Shown: positions 44,765 through 54,206, counted from the first letter of the stretch. The stretch is DNA of 64,000 nucleotides from JADCRZ01 sp041751095 (GCA_041751095.1 JBGSYC010000138.1:1-64000), one strand, 5' to 3'. Translations and numbers: made by a program. The notes: generated from the letters alone by a model not told the origin.

Positions 44765-45027
44765 TGCTACGATAAGTTAAATCGGTAATCAATACAATTG
44801 ACACATTTTTATCACGGAACTCTTTCTCCTGTTTTTCTTTACCGTTGTATTCGTATTTATTATCCAGACTCCCGGCCCTTCACTACTAACTTACCCCACC
44901 ATCGTCAACCCTAACGGACAGTAAGCCGTTTCTTCCCGCAGAGGGGTTTGATGTGGGTTGCCTGCAGGTTGTCAAAAAAAACGTCTACCTCCCCCGTCTC
45001 GTTATTCAGGTAAATGGCTTCAGTTAC
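44765..45027 (-). pseudogene. RHS core gene fragment C
   Basis: Minus-strand remnant of an RHS/YD-repeat gene: AIYLNNETGEVDVFFDNLQA, then a frameshifted EET-type segment, then LDNKYEYNGKEKQEKEFRD. These match the DVFFDNLQVTH...EETHYYPFGL...NKYKYNGKE series found before the variable tip of Bacteroidota RHS proteins. Reading frames change several times, so it is dead. Confidence 0.75.
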
Positions 45028-45078
45028 TTACTGGCAACAACCTGAATTTTCCAGAAATAAAATTTTTATTCCAGATCA

Positions 45079-45214
45079 GGGATGAAGTCATGCCATCTAC
45101 AGGCTAATTCGTGTATAAAATTATCTGGCATTCCTTTAGCCATCATCACATCAGGTTTTTCATAGGATATTGGATTTAAAACGGGCCTGGATTTCTATCC
45201 TGGGCCCTTTTTTT
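45079..45214. repeat. Hairpin element, copy 5
   Basis: Full copy, hairpin at 45183-45207. The micro-ORF reads MMAKGMPDNFIHELACRWHD and stops after FIPDLE. A DVFIALPFNLT tail ends on the minus strand just before the hairpin. Confidence 0.88.
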
Positions 45215-45452
45215 ATTTTAGGTAAGGTTGAACGGTAGAGCAATGAACACATCAATGAGACCTTCTGTAGGACAACTCCATAAATCGCTGACGCTTTCGT
45301 AGTATCTTTAGATTACCTGCCGGGCTGTTCCGGCTCACTTTAAGGATAGAAATAATGCCTCGCCTGGAACTCTTCGAAAAATTGAAGATAATGATAGAGA
45401 TGGTTTGTCAACGTAGACTATGATCATCTTACAAATGCCCCAGTGCAAACAC

Positions 45453-45798
45453 TCATAAATAATACAATAAGGTAGAAAGACAAATACCTACTCCTGTTAT
45501 AACCACCTTGGCAGACTTCCTCTGAACTGTTGCACTATTTTTAGTACTAACCACTCCGTTATTATCAACACTGATTTTGTTTGTTAGCGATGTTTCTTTG
45601 TTTTGTAATTCATCCCCATTGAAACCTTTTTTACTTGTTAATCCCCTCTGCCTTCGAACTAATCCCCGCTATAGTGAGTCTGTCCAAAAGGATAGTAATG
45701 CGTTTCCTCCTATAGCGGCCCTTTAATGTGGGTCACCTGCAGGTTGTCAAAGAACACGTCTGCGGCGTCTCGTTGCTCAAGTAAATGGCTTCCGTTAC
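45453..45798 (-). pseudogene. RHS core gene fragment B
   Basis: The clearest RHS remnant: AIYLSNETPQ, then VFFDNLQVTHIKG after a frameshift, then EETHYYPFGQ, and KKGFNGDELQNKETSLTNK. The order and sequence are those of the RHS core region that precedes the tip. Stops and frame changes show decay. Its frame ends at 45453. Confidence 0.8.
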
Positions 45799-45849
45799 TT
45801 ATCGGCAACAGCTTGAATTTTCCAGAAATAAAATCGTTGTTCCAAATTA

Positions 45850-45984
45850 GGGAGGACGTCATGCCATTTACAGGCTAATCCGTGCATAAATTTATCTGGC
45901 ATTCCTTTAGCCATTATCATATCAGGTTTTTCATAGGATATTGGATTTAAAACGGGCCTGGATTTCTATCCTGGGCCCTTTTTT
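45850..45984. repeat. Hairpin element, copy 6
   Basis: Full copy, hairpin at 45954-45978. The micro-ORF is longest here: MIMAKGMPDKFMHGLACKWH, continuing as DVLPNLEQRFYFWKIQAVAD to a stop. A SSDVFIALPFNLT tail ends just before the hairpin on the minus strand. Confidence 0.88.
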
Positions 45985-46092
45985 ATTTTAGGTAAGGTTG
46001 AATGGTAGCGCAATGAACACATCGGATGAGGTCCTCTGTAGCACAAGCCTGTGTGCCAGCGCTGCCGCCAGCAAAGCAGGTGCGCATAGCCG

Positions 46093-46579
46093 CTACTGCT
46101 GTTCATCGCTTCTTTTAAAGCCAATTTTTGGTCTGGGTTCCTGCGGCGGATTGATCAACTGCTTCAGGCATTCAAAAATCCGTTGTATATCCTGGTCATG
46201 CCCGGTTACTGTCTTTTCTATCTATTCCGGCTTTAGTAAAATGTCTTTGTGAGCAGAGAACATTTCCCGCATCTTTACAAAGATTTCAATGATACAGATA
46301 CTGACCTGTATGGCTCTTTCACTCCTCAATACATTCGCCAGCATCAGCACGCCATGTTCGGTAAAAGCATACGGTAGACAGCCGCCCAGGTGCTGTTTGG
46401 ATGGTATCGCATTTTGCGATACCATGATTTCTTTTTACCTGCTCCCTCGAGCGTATTGTTTTCACACGGCAGAGTTCTGCCAGGTCCCGGTCGAGCATTA
46501 CCTTTTGCTTTTGGAGATAATACAGTTTATTCATTACTACTTCATTGGCTACTACTATTGCTTTGTTTGCTTTTACCAT
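46093..46579 (-). pseudogene. ORF6N domain protein, disrupted
   Basis: ORF6N proteins are phage-type DNA-binding or antirepressor-like proteins. The N-terminal part reads VVMNKLYYLQKQKVMLDRDL with AELCRVKTIRSREQVKRN; a deletion and frameshift follow, and a second frame continues MVSQNAIPSKQHLGG, YAFTEHGVLMLANVLRSERA and EIFVKMREMF. A TAG replaces a Gln codon at about 46223, after which the frame reads on to DIQRIFECLKQLINPPQEPR. The gene is broken in at least two places. A second, shorter fragment lies at 47312. Confidence 0.85.
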
Positions 46580-46620
46580 GGTTAGTTGCTGGTATGCGGT
46601 TTACAAAATATTGTTTGGTG

Positions 46621-46860
46621 TTACCACGGATGGAACTTTCTTATATCTTTCTGCAGTTCATCTTTCACACCGGCTTTATACTTCTCAGTTGAACTGACAG
46701 ATTTATGCGGCTAAGTATGGCACTCCTAAATCACATTGCTTTAACCATGCTGTAATTACGGATGCTCTTATCTGGTCATTGTTTTTATTCCGCTGTTTAT
46801 TTTTGGAAGGTGTGCCAGCATTATTTGAGTAACCTTCAGCATCACTAATAATTTTCCTAC
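46621..46860 (-). pseudogene. C-terminal fragment of a tyrosine recombinase
   Basis: Two frames together give the end of a tyrosine recombinase: NNDQIRASVITAWLKQCDLG, then HKSVSSTEKYKAGVKDELQ and KDIRKFHPW to a TAA at 46621. The HK..SSTEKY segment carries the active-site His and the nucleophilic Tyr. The rest of the gene is missing, and the frame changes near 46715. It is a dead integrase or invertase remnant. Confidence 0.7.
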
Positions 46861-46890
46861 TATACTACCGGCATTAATATGCCCTGCATC

Positions 46891-47014
46891 TGCAACCCTA
46901 ACGGACAGTAAGCCGTTTCTTCCAGCAGAGGGGTTTGATGTAGGTCACCTGCAGGTTGTCAAAGAACACGTCTACCTCCGCTGTCTCGTTGCTCAGGTAA
47001 ATGGCCTCAGTTAC
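46891..47014 (-). pseudogene. RHS core gene fragment A
   Basis: Minus-strand remnant reading VTEAIYLSNETAEVDVFFDN, LQVTYIKP and, after a frameshift, LLEETAYCPLGLQ. It is the same RHS core region as fragments B and C, which lie about 1.2 and 2 kb away. It is followed on the minus strand by the recombinase and ORF6N remnants. Confidence 0.75.
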
Positions 47015-47065
47015 TTACTGGAAACAGCCTGAATTTTCCAGAAATAAAATTTTTATTCCAAATCA

Positions 47066-47200
47066 GGGATGAAGTCATGCCATTTACAGGCTAATCCGTG
47101 CATAAAATTATCTGGCATTCCCTTAGCCATTATCATATCAGGTTTTTCATAGGATATTGGATTTAAAACGGGCCTGGATTTCTATCCTGGGCCCTTTTTT
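47066..47200. repeat. Hairpin element, copy 7
   Basis: Full copy, hairpin at 47170-47194. The micro-ORF reads MMAKGMPDNFMHGLACKWHD and stops after FIPDLE; past the stop the frame still spells KFYFWKIQAV. A TSSNVFIALPFNPA tail ends just before the hairpin on the minus strand. Confidence 0.88.
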
Positions 47201-47311
47201 ATTTTAGGCAGGGTTGAATGGTAGAGCAATAAACACATTGGACGAGGTCTTCTGTAGCATTTCCTTTGCGGCAGCGCTGCCGCCAGCAATGCAGGTGCCG
47301 CATTGACGCTA

Positions 47312-47560
47312 CTACTGTTCATCGCTTCTTTGAAAGCCAATTTTGGTCTGGTTCCTCCGGCGGATTGATCAACTGCTTTAGGCATTCAAAAATCCGTTGT
47401 ATATCCTGGTCATGTCAGTTAATATCTTTTCTATCTGTTCCAGCTTTAGTAAATGTCTTTATGAGCAGATAACATTCTCGCGCATCTTTACAAAGATTTC
47501 AAAGAGACGGATACCGACCCGTATGGCTCTTTCACTCCTCAATACATTTACCAGCATCAG
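47312..47560 (-). pseudogene. Second ORF6N fragment
   Basis: Minus-strand remnant of the C-terminal half of an ORF6N gene, closely similar to the copy at 46093: LMLVNVLRSERAIRVGIRLF, EIFVKMREN, DIQRIFECLKQLINPP-like segments in shifting frames, ending near GFQRSDEQ. The N-terminal half is absent. Confidence 0.7.
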
Positions 47561-47894
47561 CACTATGCAGCTCCCCCAACACTATCCCCTTTACCTCTTT
47601 CCATCCCCTCTGATTAATGTTCTTTCCAATCCTGATGATCCTGCCGGTTCAACAATTATAATCCCTTTGAATTTGTCTGAACCGGAGATCCGCTTGTATC
47701 AACCTTAAAGTAAAACCGGCCAAATAATAAGGGTGCACAATTACTGGCCAGGTAAACGACCATGCAAAGAATAAAAAGATGTTGTGTTAAAGCAAAACAA
47801 AAGAAGATAAATAAATCGGGAACAAGCCTTACAAGAGCAATCACAAGTAATGAACCCTTATAACCTTTGGAGAAATAAAGTTCAGGGCACAAAA

Positions 47895-47921
47895 AAAGTT
47901 GTCTCATTATGAAACAACTTT
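47895..47921 (-). terminator. Rho-independent terminator
   Basis: AAAGTTGT (47895-47902) pairs with ACAACTTT (47914-47921); on the minus strand a long T-tract follows. It ends the small membrane protein gene. Confidence 0.85.
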
Positions 47922-47949
47922 CAAAATTTTGATAACTCCATCAGACTAT

Positions 47950-48189
47950 TTAATCATGTCCTTCGAGTTTAACAAGCTTATTATACAGTCCCAGTATCAG
48001 GAAAGGCGCAGGCCACTGACCAACAAACAAGCTTTCTTTTTTCTTTCCCATCACCTGCAGCGTTACAGAGACTGCAATAGCACCTAAAGCAGCCCAAAGA
48101 AATAGATCAGATGGTATTTTTGCTGTTTGCTTTTCGATGGTTTTAGCTACTTCACCTTCCTGATGATCAGGGTTTAAATTAGTACTCAT
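47950..48189 (-). CDS. Small two-span membrane protein
   Basis: A 79-aa protein with a hydrophilic, charged N-terminus, then KIPSDLFLWAALGAIAVSVT and FVGQWPAPFLILGLYNKLV as two membrane segments. The family, with its WPAPFLxLGLYNKLVK motif, is familiar from many Bacteroidota but has no known function. It has its own terminator downstream. Confidence 0.8.
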   Translation of the reverse strand: MSTNLNPDHQEGEVAKTIEKQTAKIPSDLFLWAALGAIAVSVTLQVMGKKKESLFVGQWPAPFLILGLYNKLVKLEGHD

Positions 48190-49028
48190 GATATATTCCT
48201 CCTTGTTTAATGTATAGAATATATGTTGTTCTTCAATTTCTTTGCCATAGAGCCGTCTACATATGTTTAAAAGGTATTATTAATTATCAGCCGCAGTCTG
48301 AACAAACTGACTTCTAACACCCTGAATGTATACAGCAAACAATTAAAATGATCATTTTTGTGTAGCATATTCCTCAGAACGGGGATGCCACCATTAAGTA
48401 CGATATTCCGATGAACAGGTATGTTTTTATATTACAAGAGCCGGTTAAATGCAATTGCAAAGCACTTTTTAAACTTTTCATTGTCGCGTTCAAATCTTTC
48501 CAAAATTTACTAAAGAGTTAATGGCAGCAGGTATCAAATTTGACAAATGCAAAAAGCCTGTCGCATTAGCTTATCTAAGAAAACGCCTTAGAAAATTAGT
48601 TCATTTGATGTCACAATCAGGTGCAAAATTTTCCATATTCTGGAAGAAAAAGCCTGCAAAAAACATCTTTATACTTTATTATTGATTATCTACCAAAATA
48701 GTTTCGATTAAGTTTTACTTTATGGATTATATTATTAATTTTGACCCGGTTAATAAAAAACGTTTATACATTTTATTGACGCTCCTAATCCATTTCTCTT
48801 AAAAAATCTTATCGACTTTTTTGCTATTCCTCTGTTCAAGACCTTGTCCTTACACGTTATCATCCTTTGAATTAGTCCTTTAAACGGGTACTTTGTCCTG
48901 TTTCAATGATGCCTTTAATGCCTTTGTTTTTGAAAAAAGACGAAGAGATATCCTTTTGTTCTTACCTGATCGGGTTAGAAAACTTAACCTGACGTTTATT
49001 GCCCTGCTTAAACTCTTAAAACACCTTC
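48190..49028. other. AT-rich intergenic region
   Basis: About 840 bases with no supported gene. A 54-codon ATG frame at 48521-48685 (start MAAGIKFDKCKKPVALAYLR) is basic and not recognised. The region likely holds promoters for the genes on both sides, but no box was placed with confidence. Confidence 0.45.
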
Positions 49029-52000
49029 ATGAAAAGATTTTTACTCCTGGCTACGCTCCTGATGGGAATTTTTATCTCCAACGGTACTGCACAACCGAAC
49101 GTGTTCAATCACAACGACCCCATTGTTACATACAGTTCTGCGAATCCGCCGGTTACACCGCCAGCAGACGTGATGGCAAAGTGGGTGCGTACTTCAAGGA
49201 TGACATGGAATACAAGTAAGTTCAAATGTTACTACTGGAACGGCATGGCGTTCCGTTTGCGCTTTCCAAATGGATACGATCCCGCTGACCTTACAAAAAA
49301 ATACCCGGTCATTGTATTCTTTCATGGTGCAGGAGAAATAGCACCGGTGACTGATAACGAACTACAATTGATATGGGCAGCGCAACGGTTTGAAGCTTCC
49401 ATGGATGCAGGACAGTTTAACGGGTTTATGCTGTTTCCACAGGTAAGGAGCACCGGATGGGATCCGTCTTATTTTTCCCGGGTCAATAGTGTCTTAGATT
49501 CCCTTCAGAAATATTGCAGACTTGACCAGGACCGCGTTATCGCAATGGGTTTATCAAACGGAGGCTATGGTGCACTTAGTTACACTTCAATGTTTCCCCG
49601 GATAGCTGCAACTGCTATTGGAAGTTCGCCAGCCGCGATACAATATCTAATCGGTTCACAGGAAGTTTACAAGCATATCCCACTGTGGATTTCTTCGGGA
49701 GGAAAGGATCCAAACCCCGATACATCCAACGTGAGGAATTTCGTAGATTCTTTTACGGTAAAAGGCGGCCATGTCAGGTATAGCTACTTCCCCACCTTAG
49801 GGCATCATACCTGGACTGAGCAGTGGAATGAGCCTTATCTGGTGCCTTACTGGCAGGCTGCGCATAAGGCGAATCCGATGGTTTTTCATAGAAGAAACCA
49901 GTTTTCTTCAAGTGCGGAAATCAACGCGCGAATTGGTGTTACAGGAGGGTTCTATACTTACCAATGGCAAAAAGATGGTGTTGACATTCCGGGTGCTGTT
50001 TCCAATGAAATAATCGCTACGCAGTTAGGCGCTTACCGGGTTCATTTTAAACGTACCGCAAGCTCGGCCTGGTCAGACTGGTCGCCCATTCCTGCAGTTC
50101 TATCGCTATCCACCGACAATACGCCGCCTTCGGTACCCGGCAATCTTTCTGCTTTGTATACCGGCCGAACCTTCGTGCACCTCGACTGGGGCAATTCAAC
50201 TGATGCAACAGGAATTGCTGAATACGATATATATATAAATGGTGTGAAAAAGTATACGTCTATCGAATCTGGATTTACCGCAGACAACCTTCTGCCCAAT
50301 ACCACATACACGATAACAGTAAAAGCACGTGACCTTGTTGGCAACAACTCCGCAGCCAGCAACACCGTTACCATCACTACTCAAAATCTGTCTTCCGGTA
50401 TATTTTACAGGTACTACCAGGGTACCTGGAACGCCCTCCCGAACTTTAATAAACTGACTCCGGTTACTTCAGGTTCATCATCGAACGTAGACATCAACGT
50501 AAGGCCTTCAGGTGTGTTTGACAACTTCGCATTTGTATGGGAGGGTTATATCAATATCACTACTCCGGGCACTTACACCTTTGAAACCGTATCCGATGAT
50601 GGTAGCAAGTTTTATTTTAATACCTTTTATTCCCCCTATGCTACTGCTCTTGTGAACAGTGACGGATTACATGGCGCTATCGCTGTTTCAGGAACAGTAA
50701 ATATACCTACTGCCGGACTCTACCCGATAGCTGTTACCTATTTTGAAAAGAGCGCAGGTGAAACAATGCAGGTGTACTATACAGGCCCCGGTATAACAAG
50801 GCGCCTTATTCCAAATTCTGCTTTCAATTCTCCTACGCCTCTGGATACAATACCACCGACTGCGCCAGCAAACGTAAAATCACTTTATAGCGGACGCAAT
50901 TTCGCAACCCTGGACTGGGATAGTGCAACGGATAATGTTGGAGTTGCCGGATATGACATTTATGTTGGAGGAGTTAAAAAATATACAACCACTTCAACAA
51001 GCATAACCGCCGACAGTCTCGCTGCAAATACTTCCTATGTCTTTACGGTGAAAGCCCGTGATCTTTCAGGCAATACTTCTCCGTTTAGCAATTCAGTGGC
51101 CGTTACTACTGCTGCTACTCAAAATGGTTTGAACTACAGGTATTATGAAGGTGAATGGAATGTGCTCCCTGACTTCAATGCGCTTACTCCTGTTAAGGTA
51201 GGATCCACGCCGAACATTGACCTTAACCAGAGGAAGGCAGGCGTGAACGATAATTTCGCATTTGTCTGGGAAGGTTATATCAATATCAAAGTGCCGGGCA
51301 ATTACACTTTTGAAACAATTTCTGATGACGGCAGCAAATTTTATTTTAATTCGTTTTATTCACCTGCTGCTACTGCCCTGGTAAATAACGACGGCTTACA
51401 CGGTGCGGTGTCTGCTTCAGGCACCAGGAATATTCCGGCAGCAGGATATTATCCTGTTGCGATATCCTTTTTTGAAAGAGGAGGGGGTGAATCTATGCAG
51501 CTCTACTGGACAGGGCCTGCCGGTTCGGGTATAACAAGACAGCTTGTGCCTGCTTCAGCATTCGCAGATGACACTCCGGTTCCGGGGGATAATGTTGCGC
51601 CTTCGGTTCCCGCGAATCTAAAGGTGATCGGCGCCAACAAAGGTTTCATTGTTTTAGATTGGGAGAATTCAACGGATAATATCGGTGTAGCTGCTTATGA
51701 TGTTTTTGTAGGCGGGATAAAAAAATACACTACAACTGTTTCTACGATCACTGCCGACAGCCTTGAAGCAGGTACGGCATACACTTTCACAGTTAAGGCC
51801 CGCGACCTGTCAGGCAATCTTTCTTCAGCCAGCAATGCAGTATCCGCCACAACCACAAGTACTGCAAACGGGTTGAGCTACCGGTATTATGAAGGCAACT
51901 GGAATGCGCTTCCGGCTTTCAACACGCTTACGCCGCTTAAAACGGGTTTAACACCAAATATCGACCTGGGGGCAAGAACTCCCGGCGTAGACGACAATTT

Positions 52001-54146
52001 CGCGTTTGTCTGGGAAGGATATATTTTCATTCCCGCTGCTGGTAACTACACATTTGAAACCGTATCGGATGATGGCAGTAAATTCTATTTCAATTCATTT
52101 TATTCTCCGACCGCCACCGCTCTTGTAAACAACGATGGATTGCATGGCCCTTTCTTCTCTATCTCGGCAACGGTGAACGTACCTGCACCCGGAATGTATC
52201 CTGTAGCGATCACCTATTTTGAACAAGGAAACGGCGAAACCATGCAGCTTTATTATACTGGACCTGGCATAGCAAGGCGGCTCATTCCAAATTCTGCATT
52301 TACCAATGCCGCCCCACCGCCTTCTGACAATGTTGCTCCAGGTACTCCTGCAAATCTAAAAGTTGTTTCAGCAGCCCGCACCTTTGTACACCTGGACTGG
52401 AGCAATTCTACTGACAACGTAGGGGTGACAGCTTATGACGTTTTTATCGGCGGAATACAAAAATATACCACTACCGCCTCTGCAATAACCGCCGACAGCC
52501 TTACACCGAATACCACCTATAATTTTACTGTGAAGGCACGTGACCTTGCCAACAACATTTCCGCAGCAAGCAATATGGTTTCTGCAACAACTACTAACGC
52601 AGCAAACGGCCTCAATTACCGCTATTACGAAGGCACTTGGAATGCACTTCCAAATTTTAATGCCCTTACCGCGGTTAAAACAGGCTTATCTTCAAACATC
52701 GACCTGGGTGTAAGAACGGCTGGTGTTGATGACAACTTCGGGCTGGTTTGGGAAGGTTACATCAATATAACAACGCCTGGCACGTATACTTTTGAAACAA
52801 TCTCCGACGACGGAAGTAAACTCTACTTCAATACCGTATACTCTCCGTCGGCCACAGCCCTCGTTGATAACGATGGCTTACATGGCTCGAGAGCGGCTTC
52901 TGCGTCAGTGAATGTACCCGTTGCGGGCTTATATCCAATAACCATTACTTTCTTCGAACAGGGTGGCGGCGAAACCATGCAGGTATATTGGACCGGCCCC
53001 GGAATCACCCGGCAGCTTATTCCAAATTCTGCTTTTACAAATGCTGCTCCCCCACCGGCCGACAATATCGCTCCCACCGCTCCGGCAAACCTTAGGGTCT
53101 CTTCTACCAGCCCTACATTCGTTCACCTCGACTGGAATAATTCTACTGATAACGTAGGAGTTACGGCTTATGATGTATTTGTTGGTGGTGTTAAAAAATA
53201 CACTACAACCGAGCCGGGAATTACCGCAGACAATCTGCTGCCAAATACATCGTACACATTTACCGTTAAGGCAAGAGACCTTGCAGGCAATCTTTCCCTG
53301 GCAAGCAACGCGGGTACCACAACAACAACAAATGTGGCAGGCGGGTTAACCTACCGTTATTACGAAGGTAACTGGAGCGCACTACCGAACTTCAATACGC
53401 TTACACCCGTTAAAACCGGCACCACTCCCAATATTGACCTTAGCGTAAGAACCCAGGGAGTTGATGATAATTTCGGCTTTGTCTGGGAGGGTTATATCTA
53501 TATCCCCACAGCAGGTAATTACACTTTTGAGACCATTTCAGATGACGGCAGCAAATTTTACTTCAATTCATTTTATTCCCCTTCTGCCACTGCCCTCGTA
53601 AATAATGACGGCCTCCACGGCCCCTTCTTTTCAATTTTTGGAACCGTAAGCGTTCCTGCACCAGGATATTATCCTGTAGCCATTACCTTTTTCGAACAAG
53701 GTGGCGGAGAATCGATGTTCTTATACTACACAGGGCCGGGCATCACAAGACAGCTTGTTCCCACCTCCGCGTTCTCCGGAACTGCGCCTGCCGGTACGCT
53801 TATCAATCTGGATTCATCAAATGTATCCACAGGTAACATCAGCCGGTCTCCCGGACAAACACTTCAAACAGATACACAGATCGGGAAGGCATATCCGAAT
53901 CCGTTTAAGGAAAACCTGTTTATTGATTTTAACAACTCCGCTTCAGGCAACATAATACATGTTGAGGTTTACGACTTTTCCGGAAAGTTCATTCATAACT
54001 GTCGCGTCGGAAATATGCCAAAGGGCAATACAACCCTGAATCTCAACCTGGCCAGTAAAAACCTGATGGCAGGAATCTATTATGTAAGATTAAGCATCAA
54101 CGGCATCCCTTCTAAAATGATGAAAGTGGTAAAATCCTCCAGGTAA
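49029..54146 (+). CDS. Secreted esterase with five FN3-PA14 pairs and T9SS tail
   Basis: A 1705-aa exported enzyme. After the signal peptide (1-21) comes an alpha/beta-hydrolase of the PHB-depolymerase/feruloyl-esterase type (about 60-280): VIVFFHGAGE, nucleophile Ser176 in AMGLSNGGYGA, Asp227 in SGGKDPNPD, and His260 in LGHHTW. An Ig-like segment follows (YTYQWQKDGVDIPGA). Then five tandem FN3-PA14 pairs of about 245 residues each run to about residue 1600, each with TFVHLDWxNSTDNVGV-like and FVWEGYI...TFETxSDDGSKFYFN motifs. The C-terminal type A T9SS domain (AYPNPFKENLFIDF) completes it. It likely acts on plant or microbial polysaccharide esters while bound by the PA14 modules. The substrate is inferred. 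Confidence 0.93.
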   Translation: MKRFLLLATLLMGIFISNGTAQPNVFNHNDPIVTYSSANPPVTPPADVMAKWVRTSRMTWNTSKFKCYYWNGMAFRLRFPNGYDPADLTKKYPVIVFFHGAGEIAPVTDNELQLIWAAQRFEASMDAGQFNGFMLFPQVRSTGWDPSYFSRVNSVLDSLQKYCRLDQDRVIAMGLSNGGYGALSYTSMFPRIAATAIGSSPAAIQYLIGSQEVYKHIPLWISSGGKDPNPDTSNVRNFVDSFTVKGGHVRYSYFPTLGHHTWTEQWNEPYLVPYWQAAHKANPMVFHRRNQFSSSAEINARIGVTGGFYTYQWQKDGVDIPGAVSNEIIATQLGAYRVHFKRTASSAWSDWSPIPAVLSLSTDNTPPSVPGNLSALYTGRTFVHLDWGNSTDATGIAEYDIYINGVKKYTSIESGFTADNLLPNTTYTITVKARDLVGNNSAASNTVTITTQNLSSGIFYRYYQGTWNALPNFNKLTPVTSGSSSNVDINVRPSGVFDNFAFVWEGYINITTPGTYTFETVSDDGSKFYFNTFYSPYATALVNSDGLHGAIAVSGTVNIPTAGLYPIAVTYFEKSAGETMQVYYTGPGITRRLIPNSAFNSPTPLDTIPPTAPANVKSLYSGRNFATLDWDSATDNVGVAGYDIYVGGVKKYTTTSTSITADSLAANTSYVFTVKARDLSGNTSPFSNSVAVTTAATQNGLNYRYYEGEWNVLPDFNALTPVKVGSTPNIDLNQRKAGVNDNFAFVWEGYINIKVPGNYTFETISDDGSKFYFNSFYSPAATALVNNDGLHGAVSASGTRNIPAAGYYPVAISFFERGGGESMQLYWTGPAGSGITRQLVPASAFADDTPVPGDNVAPSVPANLKVIGANKGFIVLDWENSTDNIGVAAYDVFVGGIKKYTTTVSTITADSLEAGTAYTFTVKARDLSGNLSSASNAVSATTTSTANGLSYRYYEGNWNALPAFNTLTPLKTGLTPNIDLGARTPGVDDNFAFVWEGYIFIPAAGNYTFETVSDDGSKFYFNSFYSPTATALVNNDGLHGPFFSISATVNVPAPGMYPVAITYFEQGNGETMQLYYTGPGIARRLIPNSAFTNAAPPPSDNVAPGTPANLKVVSAARTFVHLDWSNSTDNVGVTAYDVFIGGIQKYTTTASAITADSLTPNTTYNFTVKARDLANNISAASNMVSATTTNAANGLNYRYYEGTWNALPNFNALTAVKTGLSSNIDLGVRTAGVDDNFGLVWEGYINITTPGTYTFETISDDGSKLYFNTVYSPSATALVDNDGLHGSRAASASVNVPVAGLYPITITFFEQGGGETMQVYWTGPGITRQLIPNSAFTNAAPPPADNIAPTAPANLRVSSTSPTFVHLDWNNSTDNVGVTAYDVFVGGVKKYTTTEPGITADNLLPNTSYTFTVKARDLAGNLSLASNAGTTTTTNVAGGLTYRYYEGNWSALPNFNTLTPVKTGTTPNIDLSVRTQGVDDNFGFVWEGYIYIPTAGNYTFETISDDGSKFYFNSFYSPSATALVNNDGLHGPFFSIFGTVSVPAPGYYPVAITFFEQGGGESMFLYYTGPGITRQLVPTSAFSGTAPAGTLINLDSSNVSTGNISRSPGQTLQTDTQIGKAYPNPFKENLFIDFNNSASGNIIHVEVYDFSGKFIHNCRVGNMPKGNTTLNLNLASKNLMAGIYYVRLSINGIPSKMMKVVKSSR

Positions 54147-54175
54147 GTTATCTTATACATACTAATCATCTCCTT

Positions 54176-54206
54176 AAAGTCCGGATACTTCTCCGGACTT
54201 TTTCTT
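54176..54206 (+). terminator. Rho-independent terminator
   Basis: AAAGTCCGGA (54176-54185) pairs with TCCGGACTTT (54192-54201), followed by T residues. It ends the esterase gene. Confidence 0.9.

Noticed and set aside
44542..44775. 77-codon plus-strand frame
   Set aside because: Shadow of minus-strand RHS remnants.
46390..46692. 100-codon plus-strand frame
   Set aside because: Shadow of the ORF6N and recombinase remnants on the other strand.
40393..47200. CRISPR-like array from seven regular repeats
   Set aside because: Repeats are about 135 bp, unevenly spaced, separated by gene remnants, and no cas genes are present.
47656..47907. 83-codon minus-strand hydrophobic frame
   Set aside because: Its start overlaps the terminator hairpin of the upstream gene; hydrophobic chance frame in AT-rich DNA is more likely, although a small membrane protein cannot be excluded.
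48521..48685. 54-codon plus-strand frame
   Set aside because: No homologous pattern or terminator; kept only as a note in the intergenic entry.
49900..53800. Direct DNA repeats suggesting a transposon or duplication artefact
   Set aside because: They are the five FN3-PA14 units within one intact reading frame.
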